Source: Roseinatronobacter sp052379845 (GTDB taxonomy: Bacteria; Pseudomonadota; Alphaproteobacteria; Rhodobacterales; Rhodobacteraceae). Taken from it: DNA of 64,000 nt. Positions 41,462 through 50,357 of this stretch are shown in pieces (the stretch's first letter is position 1; every line of letters begins with the position of its first letter). Below the pieces are notes generated by a model. It was given only the letters and a program-made list of their open reading frames with translations, had not been told where the DNA came from and did no database searches. The DNA is taken from the NCBI GenBank assembly GCA_052379845.1, contig JBQTCF010000015.1, one strand, 5' to 3'. Both the position numbers and the translations under genes were made by a program.

Positions 41462-41523
41462 TTCACCCCGTGAGTATTTTTGGCAAGATGAAGGCTGAAT
41501 GTGCAGCTATGGAGGCCAGTGCG

Positions 41524-42636
41524 ATGCGCCCTGAAAGTGAACAAGAATTGTCCAGGATGGTGCGCGACAGTGTTGCCCCTTTGCGTATACAGGGCGGTGG
41601 CACGCGCGATATGTGCGGCCCTGTGGCGGGGGCTGGGGCGGGGGCGGTGCTGTCCACGGCGGGGCTGTCGGGTATTACGCTGTATGATGCCGGCGCGTTG
41701 ACGCTGGTTGTGCGCGCAGGAACGGCGCTGGCCGATGTGGACACCGCGCTGGCGCGCGAGGGGCAGAGGCTGGCCTTCGAGCCGATGGACATGCGGGCAT
41801 TGCTGGGCACGGAGGGGGTGCCGACTGTGGGGGGGATGGTGGCGTCCAATGCCGCAGGTCCGCGCAGAGTGCAGGCCGGGGCCTGCCGTGACAGCCTGAT
41901 TGGGGTGCGGTTCGTTGACGGGACGGGGGCGATTGTCAAGAATGGTGGGCGGGTGATGAAAAATGTCACGGGATATGATCTGGTCAAGTTGATGGCGGGA
42001 AGCTGGGGCACGCTGGGGGTGATGACCGAATGCGCGTTCAAGTTGCTGCCCGCCCCCGAAACCCAAGCCACATTGCGCAGCGCCCCCCTGTCGGCGCAAG
42101 ACGCGGTCAGGGTGATGTCCGCAGCGCTCGGCACGCCATATGAGGTCAGCGGGGCGGCTGTTGGCGGGGATGGGTGTGTGTGTTTGCGCCTGGAGGGGTT
42201 CGCGCGGCAGGTCGCGTATCGTTGTGCGCAGTTGCAAGCGGTTTTGGGTGGCGCGTGGCAGGTGCTGGACGCGCCCGAAAGCGTGGCTTTGTGGGGCAAG
42301 ATACGCGATGTGAGCGAATTTGCAGGCCGCGCGGGGGATGTGTGGCGCGTGTCGGTGGCCCCGTCTGGTGCGGCGGCGCTGGTTGCGCGCGCGGATTGCC
42401 CTGTTGTCATGGATTGGGGCGGTGGGCTGTTGTGGTTTCTGACCCCGGAAGGCGTGGATTTGCGCGCGCGGTTGGGGGCGTTTGCGGGACATGCGACATT
42501 GGTGCGGGCCAGTCAGGCAACACGCGCGCGCATTGCCGTATTTCCGCCGCAACCGGCGGCGTTGGCGAAAATCGCGCAAGGGCTGCGGATGAAATTTGAC
42601 CCGCGCGGGGTGCTGAACCCCGGGATAATGGCCTAG
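41524..42636 (+). CDS. glcE: Glycolate oxidase subunit GlcE (FAD-binding)
   Basis: 370 residues from the ATG at 41524, with GGAGG ten bases upstream; the frame is open further 5' into the twin-hairpin repeat. Related to GlcD: PLRIQGGGTRDMCGP, FEPMDMRALLGTEGVPTVGG and MVASNAAGPRRVQAGACRDS form the FAD site, and the C-terminus ends FDPRGVLNPG as in this family. Second subunit of the glycolate oxidase complex; glcF starts 8 bases after its stop. Confidence 0.93.
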   Translation: MRPESEQELSRMVRDSVAPLRIQGGGTRDMCGPVAGAGAGAVLSTAGLSGITLYDAGALTLVVRAGTALADVDTALAREGQRLAFEPMDMRALLGTEGVPTVGGMVASNAAGPRRVQAGACRDSLIGVRFVDGTGAIVKNGGRVMKNVTGYDLVKLMAGSWGTLGVMTECAFKLLPAPETQATLRSAPLSAQDAVRVMSAALGTPYEVSGAAVGGDGCVCLRLEGFARQVAYRCAQLQAVLGGAWQVLDAPESVALWGKIRDVSEFAGRAGDVWRVSVAPSGAAALVARADCPVVMDWGGGLLWFLTPEGVDLRARLGAFAGHATLVRASQATRARIAVFPPQPAALAKIAQGLRMKFDPRGVLNPGIMA

Positions 42637-42644
42637 GGGGCAGG

Positions 42645-43931
42645 ATGCAGACGAATTTTACCACCAAGCAGTTGCAAGACCCCGCCATCGCACGGTCAAA
42701 CGAGGTGCTGCGCGCTTGTGTGCATTGCGGGTTTTGCACGGCGACCTGCCCGACCTATGCCGTGCTGGGCGATGAGTTGGACAGCCCGCGGGGGCGGATT
42801 TACCTGATCAAGGACATGCTGGAGAAGGGGCGCGCCGCAGATGAGAAGACAGTCAAGCATATTGACCGCTGCCTGTCCTGCCTGGCGTGCATGACCACCT
42901 GTCCGTCGGGGGTGCATTACATGCATCTGGTGGACCATGCGCGCGCGCATATTGAACGCACCTACCGCCGGCCCCTGTCGGACCGCATGTTGCGCTGGGT
43001 GCTGGCGCGGATTTTGCCATATCCGGCGCGGTTCCGGCTGGCGCTTCTGGGCGCGAAGCTGGGCCGCCCGTTCCGTGCGCTGATGCCAGATGCGCGGTTG
43101 CGCGCCATGCTGGAGATGGCGCCGAAACATATCCCGCCGGTCAGCCGCAATGATGACCCGCAGGTATTCGCGCCGCAAGGGCACCAAAAGATGCGTGTGG
43201 CCTTGATGACTGGCTGTGCACAGCGCGCGCTGAACACTGATATCAATGATGCCACCATCCGGCTGTTGCGCCGTCTTGGCGCGGAAGTGGTGATTGCACA
43301 GGGGCAGGGGTGTTGCGGTGCGCTGACCCACCACATGGGCAAAACCCGCGAGAGCCATGCAAGCGCCGCGACGAATATTCACGCATGGCACGCGGAAATG
43401 CAGGGTGCGGGGCTGGATGCGATTGTCATCAACACCAGCGGATGCGGCACCACAGTCAAGGATTACGGGCATATGTTCCGCAATGACCCGCTGGCCGACA
43501 AGGCGCAGGCAGTGGCAGGTATTGCCATGGATGTGTCCGAAGTGCTGATGAAACTGGACCTGCCCGAAGCATCACCGCAAGCTATGAAGGTCGCCTATCA
43601 TGCCGCCTGTTCGTTGCAGCATGGCCAGAAGATCACGACCTTCCCCAAGCAGTTGCTGGCGCGCGCGGGGTTTGATGTGGTGGAACCGCGCGACAGCCAT
43701 TTGTGCTGTGGGTCGGCGGGCACTTATAACCTGATGCAGCCCGAGATTTCCAAGGCGCTGAAATCGCGCAAGGTGGCCACATTGGAAGCGACTGCACCCG
43801 ATGTGATTGCTGCCGGAAACCTGGGGTGCATGATGCAGATCGGGTCTGGAACGCATGTGCCGGTGGTGCATATGGTGGAATTGCTGGACTGGGCCACAGG
43901 CGGGCCAAAGCCGCGTGCCCTGTTGCCGTGA
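42645..43931 (+). CDS. glcF: Glycolate oxidase iron-sulfur subunit GlcF
   Basis: 428 residues. Two ferredoxin-type 4Fe-4S motifs: CVHCGFCTATCP (Cys25, 28, 31, 35) and CLSCLACMTTCP (Cys76, 79, 82, 86). Two CCG (heterodisulfide-reductase-like) domains follow, with QGCCGALTHHMG and HLCCGSAGTYNLMQP. It transfers electrons from the GlcDE flavins to the respiratory chain. Last gene of the operon. Confidence 0.96.
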   Translation: MQTNFTTKQLQDPAIARSNEVLRACVHCGFCTATCPTYAVLGDELDSPRGRIYLIKDMLEKGRAADEKTVKHIDRCLSCLACMTTCPSGVHYMHLVDHARAHIERTYRRPLSDRMLRWVLARILPYPARFRLALLGAKLGRPFRALMPDARLRAMLEMAPKHIPPVSRNDDPQVFAPQGHQKMRVALMTGCAQRALNTDINDATIRLLRRLGAEVVIAQGQGCCGALTHHMGKTRESHASAATNIHAWHAEMQGAGLDAIVINTSGCGTTVKDYGHMFRNDPLADKAQAVAGIAMDVSEVLMKLDLPEASPQAMKVAYHAACSLQHGQKITTFPKQLLARAGFDVVEPRDSHLCCGSAGTYNLMQPEISKALKSRKVATLEATAPDVIAAGNLGCMMQIGSGTHVPVVHMVELLDWATGGPKPRALLP

Positions 43932-44008
43932 CAGGCCAGGGATTGCCATTTTCTGGCCATCATGCCATGCGATGGTGCCTGCACACCCCCTGAACCGAAG
44001 GTCTATGG

Positions 44009-44842
44009 ATGCGTTTTCTGGCTTCGCTGATTGCGATTTTCGCAGCGTTTACCCCGCCCGTGCTGGCGCAATCCACGGACAGCCCGCTGCAAATGCTTGA
44101 CAGCGGCATGCAGATTTACGGCTGGGAAGGGGTCGGGCGTGTGGATTTCGGGCAGTCCGGGTTTTGCACGGGTGCGTTGATCAGTGAAACCCATGTTCTG
44201 ACTGCGGCGCATTGCCTGTATGACCGCCACAGTGGGGCACGATTCCGCGATCAGGACATCACCTTTCGGGCGGGGTTCCGCAATGGGCGCGCAGTCGCTG
44301 ACGGACGCGTGTTGCGCAGTGCGATTCACCCCGCCTATGACCGCGCGGGCGGTGTTTCGGCACAAAATATTGCCCATGATCTGGCGTTACTGGAATTGAC
44401 GCACCCAATGCGCGGGTTCGGGGTCGCGGCTTTTGCTGTGCATACCCAACCGCGCGCGGGGGACAGAATTGGTGTTGTGTCCTATGGGCGCGAGCGCAGC
44501 GAAACCCCGGCGCTGCAGGAAGCCTGCGATGTGTTGGGGCAGGAACGCGACGGCGTGCTGGTGATGTCATGCTCGGTGGATTTCGGGTCTTCCGGGGCGC
44601 CGGTGTTTACCATGCAAAACGGTCAGGCGCGCATTGTCTCCGTTGTGTCCGCCAAGGGGGACGCGACCATTGGCGGCCGCGATATGGAAGTGTCCTTTGG
44701 GGCGACATTGGGGGCGCGGCTGGATGTGCTGCGCGCAGCACTTGCGCAGGGTGACAGGCGCTTCATGTCGGCACCAGACGGCACAGACACAGGCCCCCGC
44801 CAGATGAGTGCGGGGGGGGGCGCGCGGTTTTTGCGGCCGTGA
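44009..44842 (+). CDS. Secreted trypsin-like serine protease
   Basis: 277 residues. Signal peptide of about 20 residues (ends PPVLA). Complete trypsin-like triad: His68 in LTAAHC, Asp124 in AHDLALLEL, Ser195 in FGSSGAPVF. Disulfide-type Cys in GFCTGAL and AAHC. No PDZ domain or membrane anchor, so it is a soluble periplasmic or exported endopeptidase. ATGs at 44005 (out of frame) and 44009 overlap; GAAGG precedes. Substrate unknown. Confidence 0.88.
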   Translation: MRFLASLIAIFAAFTPPVLAQSTDSPLQMLDSGMQIYGWEGVGRVDFGQSGFCTGALISETHVLTAAHCLYDRHSGARFRDQDITFRAGFRNGRAVADGRVLRSAIHPAYDRAGGVSAQNIAHDLALLELTHPMRGFGVAAFAVHTQPRAGDRIGVVSYGRERSETPALQEACDVLGQERDGVLVMSCSVDFGSSGAPVFTMQNGQARIVSVVSAKGDATIGGRDMEVSFGATLGARLDVLRAALAQGDRRFMSAPDGTDTGPRQMSAGGGARFLRP

Positions 44843-44860
44843 AATTACCTGTCAGGGGGG

Positions 44861-44889
44861 CTTGAAACCCCGCATCTGTTTTCCCAAAT
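44861..44889 (+). promoter_or_regulatory. Candidate heat-shock (RpoH) promoter of hsp20
   Basis: CTTGAAA (44861-44867) and CCCAAAT (44883-44889) separated by 15 bases closely resemble the sigma-32 consensus CTTGAAA / CCCCATnT. It lies about 110 bases before the small heat-shock gene. No expression evidence. Confidence 0.5.
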
Positions 44890-44997
44890 CATAAGGGCAG
44901 CAGGGGCCAAGTGTGGACCTGCGGCAACCCCGCCTTGCGCCTGTCCAGTTTCGGAGGGTGCGTAACATACCATCGCTTCACTTCAAGGAGGATGCTT

Positions 44998-45456
44998 ATG
45001 CGTCGATTTGATCCAACCCCGCTATACCGTGCCAGCATTGGTTTTGACCACATGGCCGATCTGCTTGACCGTGTCATGTCAAGCGACCTGCACAATACCA
45101 CCTATCCGCCCTATAATATCGAACGCGTGCAGGAAAACGCCTATCGTATTTCCATTGCCGTGGCCGGGTTCAGCGCGGATGATCTAAGTGTCGAAGTCAA
45201 GGAAAACGCGCTTCTGGTTACCGGGCGCGGTCAGGACAGTGCGACTGAGCGTCAGTTCCTGCATCGCGGCATTGCCACCCGCGCATTCGAGCGGCGCTTC
45301 CATCTGGCCGATCATGTGCGCGTGACTGGCGCGGTGCATCAAGATGGCATGCTGCATATTGATCTGGTGCGCGAACTGCCAGAAGCGCTGAAGCCCCGCC
45401 AGATTGAAATTCAGGCGGCCACCCCCCGCCAGATCATGCGCGAGCAAGCTGCCTGA
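44998..45456 (+). CDS. Small heat-shock protein, Hsp20/IbpA family
   Basis: 152 residues from the ATG at 44998 (AGGAGG six bases upstream). Alpha-crystallin domain (about 38-130) with YNIERVQENAYRISIAVAGF, LLVTGRGQD and the conserved FERRFHLADHVRVTGAVHQDG. Holdase chaperone binding unfolding proteins in the cytoplasm; N-terminus resembles IbpA. Flanked by a candidate RpoH promoter and a perfect terminator hairpin, so it is monocistronic. Confidence 0.93.
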   Translation: MRRFDPTPLYRASIGFDHMADLLDRVMSSDLHNTTYPPYNIERVQENAYRISIAVAGFSADDLSVEVKENALLVTGRGQDSATERQFLHRGIATRAFERRFHLADHVRVTGAVHQDGMLHIDLVRELPEALKPRQIEIQAATPRQIMREQAA

Positions 45457-45480
45457 CGGTGATTGCCATGATACGCATGC

Positions 45481-45506
45481 AAAGGGCACCCAGTCGGGTG
45501 CCCTTT
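45481..45506. terminator. Terminator hairpin of hsp20
   Basis: Perfect 11-bp inverted repeat AAAGGGCACCC (45481-45491) / GGGTGCCCTTT (45496-45506) with an AGTC loop, 24 bases after the hsp20 stop. The arm ends supply short A and T runs on each strand, so it could work in both directions. Confidence 0.8.
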
Positions 45507-45985
45507 GAGGTATATACTGATTTTACTTGTTATCCTGCGTATGTTGCACAAAATCATGACTAGATTTTGCGCGTAAAAACACGCGCTCACAAAGGGTTAG
45601 AGTGGGTTGCTTGACTGTGACGGAACGCAAGCCAGGCTATGTTGATTACTCTGAATACCGTTACTCAAACCAGATATTTCGCCCTGCCTTGAAAATATGG
45701 GCGATAGTTTCAGGGGCCGCACTTATAGCTCAGGCTGCCCCCGACAGTATGCGGGCCGCCGCGTTGCGCCGCGCGCGTTTTGCGCTGCGTGTCCATGGAA
45801 GCGGTGTTTGCGAAGCCTCTGCTTGCGCAATAAGATTGCTTATCCAGCGTGGTCTTGCTGTCGCTTGCATATGTCGGCCCTCTTGCTGTTCAGTCTGTGT
45901 CTTTAGGTATTGTTAAGCAATGCAGGCAGAATTGGGCATGACTGGGGCGGGCGCGTGATGATTGCGGGGCACAGGCGCAGCGGTT
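45507..45985. other. Gap between hsp20 and dnaB with no clear gene
   Basis: About 480 bases. One open frame (45602-45916, plus, 104 codons) has no recognisable domain, an odd Cys/Arg-rich tail and codon use unlike its neighbours, so I do not call it. The first 100 bases are A/T-rich. No tRNA or repeat recognised. Confidence 0.4.
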
Positions 45986-47470
45986 TCAGAACCCGTCACC
46001 ACCGCCCTGTTGCCAAGGCTTGACCAGATTACCGAAACGGGTGAAGCGCCCTTCAAACGACAATTCAACTGTGCCGATGGGGCCGTGACGCTGTTTGCCG
46101 ATGACGACTTCGGCCTTGCCATGGACGGTTTCCATAATCTCTTGCCATTTGGCCATGGCTTCCAGATCATGATCTGACGGTTTTTCACGTTCGCGGTAAT
46201 ATTCATCGCGGTAGACAAACATCACCACATCGGCGTCTTGCTCAATCGATCCTGATTCGCGCAAATCCGACAATTGCGGGCGTTTGTCTTCGCGGCTTTC
46301 GACATTGCGCGACAACTGCGACAGCGCGATGACAGGGATGTTCAATTCCTTGGCAATGGCTTTCAGCCCTTGGGTAATTTCCGACACCTCCTGCACGCGG
46401 CTTTCCTTGGATGTGCCACGCAGCAATTGCAGGTAATCTACCATCAGCACATCCAGCCCATGCGTGCGCTTCAGCCGCCGCGCGCGGGCCGCCACTTGTG
46501 CAATCGGCAGGGCGGGCGTGTCGTCAATATACAGCGGGCAGGCTTCCAGCGACTTGGCCGCTTCCACAAAACGGCGGAATTCTTCTTCGGTCATGTCGCC
46601 ACGGCGAATCTGTTCGCTGGGCACTTCCGACGCTTCCGACAGGATACGCGCGGCCAGCTGCTCAGCGCTCATCTCCAGACTGTAGAAGCCCACAACGCCC
46701 CCCTCAACTGCCCCTTCGGACCCGTCAGGTTTCAGCCCGCGCTTATACGCTTTGGCGACATTGAACGCGATATTCGTCGCAAGCGATGTTTTCCCCATCG
46801 ACGGACGCCCGGCAAGGATGATCAGGTCCGACGGGTGCAGCCCGCCCAGCTTCTTGTCCAGATCAATCAGCCCGGTGGAAATACCCGCAAGCCCGCCATC
46901 GCGCTGATAGGCGGCATTGGCGATGTTCACGGCTTCGGTCACGGCCTTCAGGAAGCTTTGGAACCCGCGTTCGGCCACGCCCTGTTCGGCCAGCTTGTAC
47001 AGCCGCTGTTCGGCCTCGATAATCTGTTCCCTGGGTTCCGAGGCAACATCCATCTGGGAGGCGCGCGCCGAAATATCCTGCCCCAGTCGGATCAGGTCGC
47101 GCCGCACCGCCAGTTCATAGATCATCTGCGCATAATCGCGCGCCGCATAGGCCGAAATTGCCGCCGCCGCCAGCCGCGCCAGATAGGCAGGACCGCCCAG
47201 TTCGCGCAGCCCTTCATCATCTTCCATGAAGGCCTTGATCGTCACCGGACTGGCCAGCGCGTTTTTCAGAATGCGCGCGGATGCGATTTCAAAAATACGC
47301 TGATGCACGGGGTCAAAGAAATGCGCCGGTTTCACCAGTGTCGAAATGCGGTCATACACATCGTTATTGACCAGAATTGCCCCCAGAAGCTGTTGTTCCG
47401 CTTCAATATTATGGGGCATTGTGTCGGGGGTCGCTGTGTCCCCCGACCGGATCGTTGTGATCTCGTTCAT
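45986..47470 (-). CDS. dnaB: Replicative DNA helicase DnaB
   Basis: 494 residues. Hexameric replication-fork helicase. N-terminal primase-interaction domain (about 20-150, PHNIEAEQQLLGAILVNND), linker, then the RecA-like ATPase with Walker A GRPSMGKTS (221-229) and the C-terminal LSDLRESGSIEQDADVVMF and RHGPIGTVELSFEG. No intein. Monocistronic on the minus strand and divergent from hisS. Confidence 0.97.
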   Translation of the reverse strand: MNEITTIRSGDTATPDTMPHNIEAEQQLLGAILVNNDVYDRISTLVKPAHFFDPVHQRIFEIASARILKNALASPVTIKAFMEDDEGLRELGGPAYLARLAAAAISAYAARDYAQMIYELAVRRDLIRLGQDISARASQMDVASEPREQIIEAEQRLYKLAEQGVAERGFQSFLKAVTEAVNIANAAYQRDGGLAGISTGLIDLDKKLGGLHPSDLIILAGRPSMGKTSLATNIAFNVAKAYKRGLKPDGSEGAVEGGVVGFYSLEMSAEQLAARILSEASEVPSEQIRRGDMTEEEFRRFVEAAKSLEACPLYIDDTPALPIAQVAARARRLKRTHGLDVLMVDYLQLLRGTSKESRVQEVSEITQGLKAIAKELNIPVIALSQLSRNVESREDKRPQLSDLRESGSIEQDADVVMFVYRDEYYREREKPSDHDLEAMAKWQEIMETVHGKAEVVIGKQRHGPIGTVELSFEGRFTRFGNLVKPWQQGGGDGF

Positions 47471-47712
47471 GCCTGTTACCGCCGATGTCCATGCTCGTTA
47501 GCGCCTACATTAGCAGGATTCGGGCATGATGCGCAAATTGTATAAGCCTGTGCATGGCCTGTGGATAAGCGTGATATGGGGGTGGGGCGGGTTTTTGCCG
47601 CAACATCTGGTGGCGGGTCCGCGCGGGGCGGGGTGGGATTGCGCGCGCGCACTCTTGCCCCTTGCCGCCCCTTGGGCTAAGGCCAGACCGACCCTGACAG
47701 GAGTGTCCGCTC

Positions 47713-49281
47713 ATGGCAAAAACCAAAGGCCCCAGACGCCCGAAAGCCGAAACCCCCAAAGGGTTCCGCGACTATTTCGGCCACGAAGTCACTGCGCGCA
47801 AGGCGATGCTGGACAAGATTGCCGAGGTGTATCATCGCTACGGGTTTGACGCGCTGGAAACATCCGCCGTCGAAACGGTTGAGGCTTTGGGAAAATTCCT
47901 GCCCGATGTGGACCGCCCCAATGAAGGCGTGTTCGCATGGGAAGAAGATGCCGACTGGCTGGCGCTGCGCTATGACCTGACGGCCCCCTTGGCGCGCGTG
48001 GCCGCGCAGTATCGGCAGGATTTGCCCACCCCTTACCGCCGCTACGCGATGGGGCCTGTCTGGCGCAATGAAAAGCCCGGTCCGGGGCGGTTCCGGCAGT
48101 TTTATCAATGCGATGCCGATACGGTCGGGGCCGCGAGTGTGGCGGCGGATGCCGAGATTTGCGCCATGCTGTCGGACGCGTTGGAAGAAGTCGGCATCCC
48201 GCGCGGGGATTATGTGATCCGCGTGAACAACCGTAAGGTGTTGAATGGCGTGATGGAGGTTGCGGGGATATTGGACCCCGCCGACCCTGAAAAATTCGCC
48301 AGCGAGCGCGGAATCGTCCTGCGCGCGATTGATAAGCTGGACCGCCTTGGCGTGGAGGGCGTGCGCGCGCTTCTGGGTGAGGGGCGCAAGGATGAGAGCG
48401 GGGATGTTACGAAGGGCGCGGGGTTGAGGACGGAGCAAATTCAAAGGATTATGACTTTTATCGATGTTAGTCTCCAGTTTGGACCTGAAGCGCAAGCGCG
48501 TTCAAAAAAAATTGCGATGATGGGTCGACCAATGATGTTCTTAGGAGGGAGCAATCCTAGTGCATCCGCTGTAAAGTTTCTCCGTGCCGTAGTTTCCGAT
48601 AGTGAGCAGGGGATTGAGGGTGTCTATGAACTCGAACAGATCGCCTCTCTCCTCGCCGCCCAAGGCTACGGCCCTGACCGCATCATCATCGACCCCTCGG
48701 TGGTGCGTGGCCTCGGTTATTACACCGGCCCTGTGTTCGAAGCTGAACTGACCTTCTCGATAGAGGACGAAAAAGGCCGTCCGCGCCAGTTTGGCAGCGT
48801 GGCAGGTGGCGGGCGGTATGATGATCTGGTCAAGCGCTTTACTGGCCAGCCTGTGCCTGCAACGGGCGTCAGCATTGGCGTTGATCGCCTGCTGGCGGCG
48901 TTGCAAGCCAAGGGGCGGCTGGACACCACTGCGCAAGGCCCCGTTGTCGTAACTGTCATGGACCGCGACAGAATGAGCGATTACATGGGCATGGTGGCCG
49001 ATCTTCGCGCAGCTGACATTCGCGCGGAAATGTATCTGGGCAATCCCAAAAACTTCGGCAACCAGTTGAAATATGCTGATAAACGCGGCAGCCCCATCGC
49101 CATCATCCAGGGCGGGGACGAAGCGGCCAAGGGGGTTGTGCAGATCAAGGACTTAATCCTTGGCGCGAAGATCGCGCAACAAGCCACTGTAGAAGAATGG
49201 AAATCCCAGCCTGCGCAAATCGAAGTGGCCCGTGAGAACCTGGTGCAAACGGTGCGCGATATTCTGGACCGTCATAAATGA
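47713..49281 (+). CDS. hisS: Histidine--tRNA ligase
   Basis: 522 residues, slightly longer than usual. Class II synthetase: motif 1 region, motif 2 YRRYAMGPVWRNEKPGPGRF, the histidine-A signature RGLGYYTGPVFEAEL, motif 3 ATGVSIGVDRLLAAL and a C-terminal anticodon-binding domain. Codons 227 to about 315 (48391 to about 48650) use A/T-ending and rare codons (AGG, CGA, GGA, TTA, GTA, AGT), very unlike the rest of the gene, and encode a diverged insertion-domain segment; this looks like a locally replaced block. Overlaps hisZ by 4 bases. Confidence 0.95.
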   Translation: MAKTKGPRRPKAETPKGFRDYFGHEVTARKAMLDKIAEVYHRYGFDALETSAVETVEALGKFLPDVDRPNEGVFAWEEDADWLALRYDLTAPLARVAAQYRQDLPTPYRRYAMGPVWRNEKPGPGRFRQFYQCDADTVGAASVAADAEICAMLSDALEEVGIPRGDYVIRVNNRKVLNGVMEVAGILDPADPEKFASERGIVLRAIDKLDRLGVEGVRALLGEGRKDESGDVTKGAGLRTEQIQRIMTFIDVSLQFGPEAQARSKKIAMMGRPMMFLGGSNPSASAVKFLRAVVSDSEQGIEGVYELEQIASLLAAQGYGPDRIIIDPSVVRGLGYYTGPVFEAELTFSIEDEKGRPRQFGSVAGGGRYDDLVKRFTGQPVPATGVSIGVDRLLAALQAKGRLDTTAQGPVVVTVMDRDRMSDYMGMVADLRAADIRAEMYLGNPKNFGNQLKYADKRGSPIAIIQGGDEAAKGVVQIKDLILGAKIAQQATVEEWKSQPAQIEVARENLVQTVRDILDRHK

Positions 49282-50357
49282 CCGCCGCAGCGACCCTTGC
49301 CCAAAACCTGTTGGCGCAGATGCAGGACGCCGGTGCGCAACTGGTTACCGCCGATATTTTGCAACCCGCCGAAACGCTTCTTGACCTGTATGGCGAGGAT
49401 ATTCGCGCGCGCGCCTATGTCACCCATGACCCCGCCCTTGGGGAAATGATGCTGCGGCCCGATTTTACCGTGCCGGTGGTGCAGGCGCATATGCAAGGCG
49501 GTGCGGAACCGGCGCGCTATTGTTATGCAGGGCCGGTGTTTCGCAAGCAGGTGAAGGGGCGTGCGCGCGAATATCTGCAAGTGGGCTATGAAGTCTTTGC
49601 CCGCGACACCCCCGCCCGCGCCGATGCCGAAGTGTTCGCGCATTTTGCGCAGCTTCTGGCGGGCTATGACCTGCGCCCTGTCACGGGCGATATTGGTATA
49701 TTGAAAGCCGCTGTTGCGGGGCTGGACACCAGCGCGCGGCGCAAGGCGGCCTTGATGCGCCATATCTGGCGGCCAAAACGGTTTCGCGCGCTGCTGGAAC
49801 GCATGGGCGGGCAGGGACCGCTTGCCGCGCCGCGCGCAGATTTGCTGCACGCCTTGCAAGCTGCCCCCTGTGCGACATTGCTGGATCAGGCCGGCCCCCT
49901 TGTGGGATTGCGCGATGAGGGGCAGATTGCCGAACGTGTTGCGGCCCTTCTGGAAGACGCCGAAACCCCGCCAGTGCCCGCTGCGCAGATTGCCGCCCTT
50001 GAAACGTTGCTGTCCCTTAGCGGGGGCGCGCGCGATGTAGCGCGCGATTTGCGCACGCAGGGCTGGGACGCACTGGCCCCCGCACTGGAGAGGCTGGAGG
50101 CGCGGCTGGACGCGCTGGAAGATGCCGGGATCGACACAGCCACCCTGCCATTCGAGACCAGTTTCGGGCGCACCAATATGGAATATTACGACGGGTTTGT
50201 GTTCGGCTTCATCGCCGCGCCCGCCGATCTTCCCCCGGTTGCCACGGGTGGGCGCTATGATGCGCTGACCTCCGTTTTGGGGCAGGGTCGGGCAATTCCG
50301 GCGGTGGGCGGCGTGATCCGTCCCGACACATTGGTTGCATTGGGGGGGGGCGCATGA
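49278..50357 (+). CDS. hisZ: ATP phosphoribosyltransferase regulatory subunit HisZ
   Basis: 359 residues, a HisRS catalytic-core paralogue lacking the anticodon domain. It has lost aminoacylation and instead confers histidine feedback regulation on the short HisG. Seen: class II-like FTVPVVQAHMQGG, RYCYAGPVFRKQVKGRAREYLQVG and the C-terminal GRTNMEYYDGFVFGF and TGGRYDAL. Overlaps both hisS (ATGA) and hisG (ATGA) by 4 bases each, so expression of the three is coupled. Confidence 0.95.
   Translation: MTAAATLAQNLLAQMQDAGAQLVTADILQPAETLLDLYGEDIRARAYVTHDPALGEMMLRPDFTVPVVQAHMQGGAEPARYCYAGPVFRKQVKGRAREYLQVGYEVFARDTPARADAEVFAHFAQLLAGYDLRPVTGDIGILKAAVAGLDTSARRKAALMRHIWRPKRFRALLERMGGQGPLAAPRADLLHALQAAPCATLLDQAGPLVGLRDEGQIAERVAALLEDAETPPVPAAQIAALETLLSLSGGARDVARDLRTQGWDALAPALERLEARLDALEDAGIDTATLPFETSFGRTNMEYYDGFVFGFIAAPADLPPVATGGRYDALTSVLGQGRAIPAVGGVIRPDTLVALGGGA

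Noticed and set aside
39685..42579. 964-codon open frame on the minus strand across glcD/glcE
   Set aside because: It is the antisense shadow of high-GC genes; the plus-strand proteins carry full family motifs and the minus reading has no recognisable domain.
45602..45916. 104-codon plus-strand ORF between hsp20 and dnaB
   Set aside because: No ribosome binding site of note, no domain, Cys/Arg-rich tail and non-local codon use.
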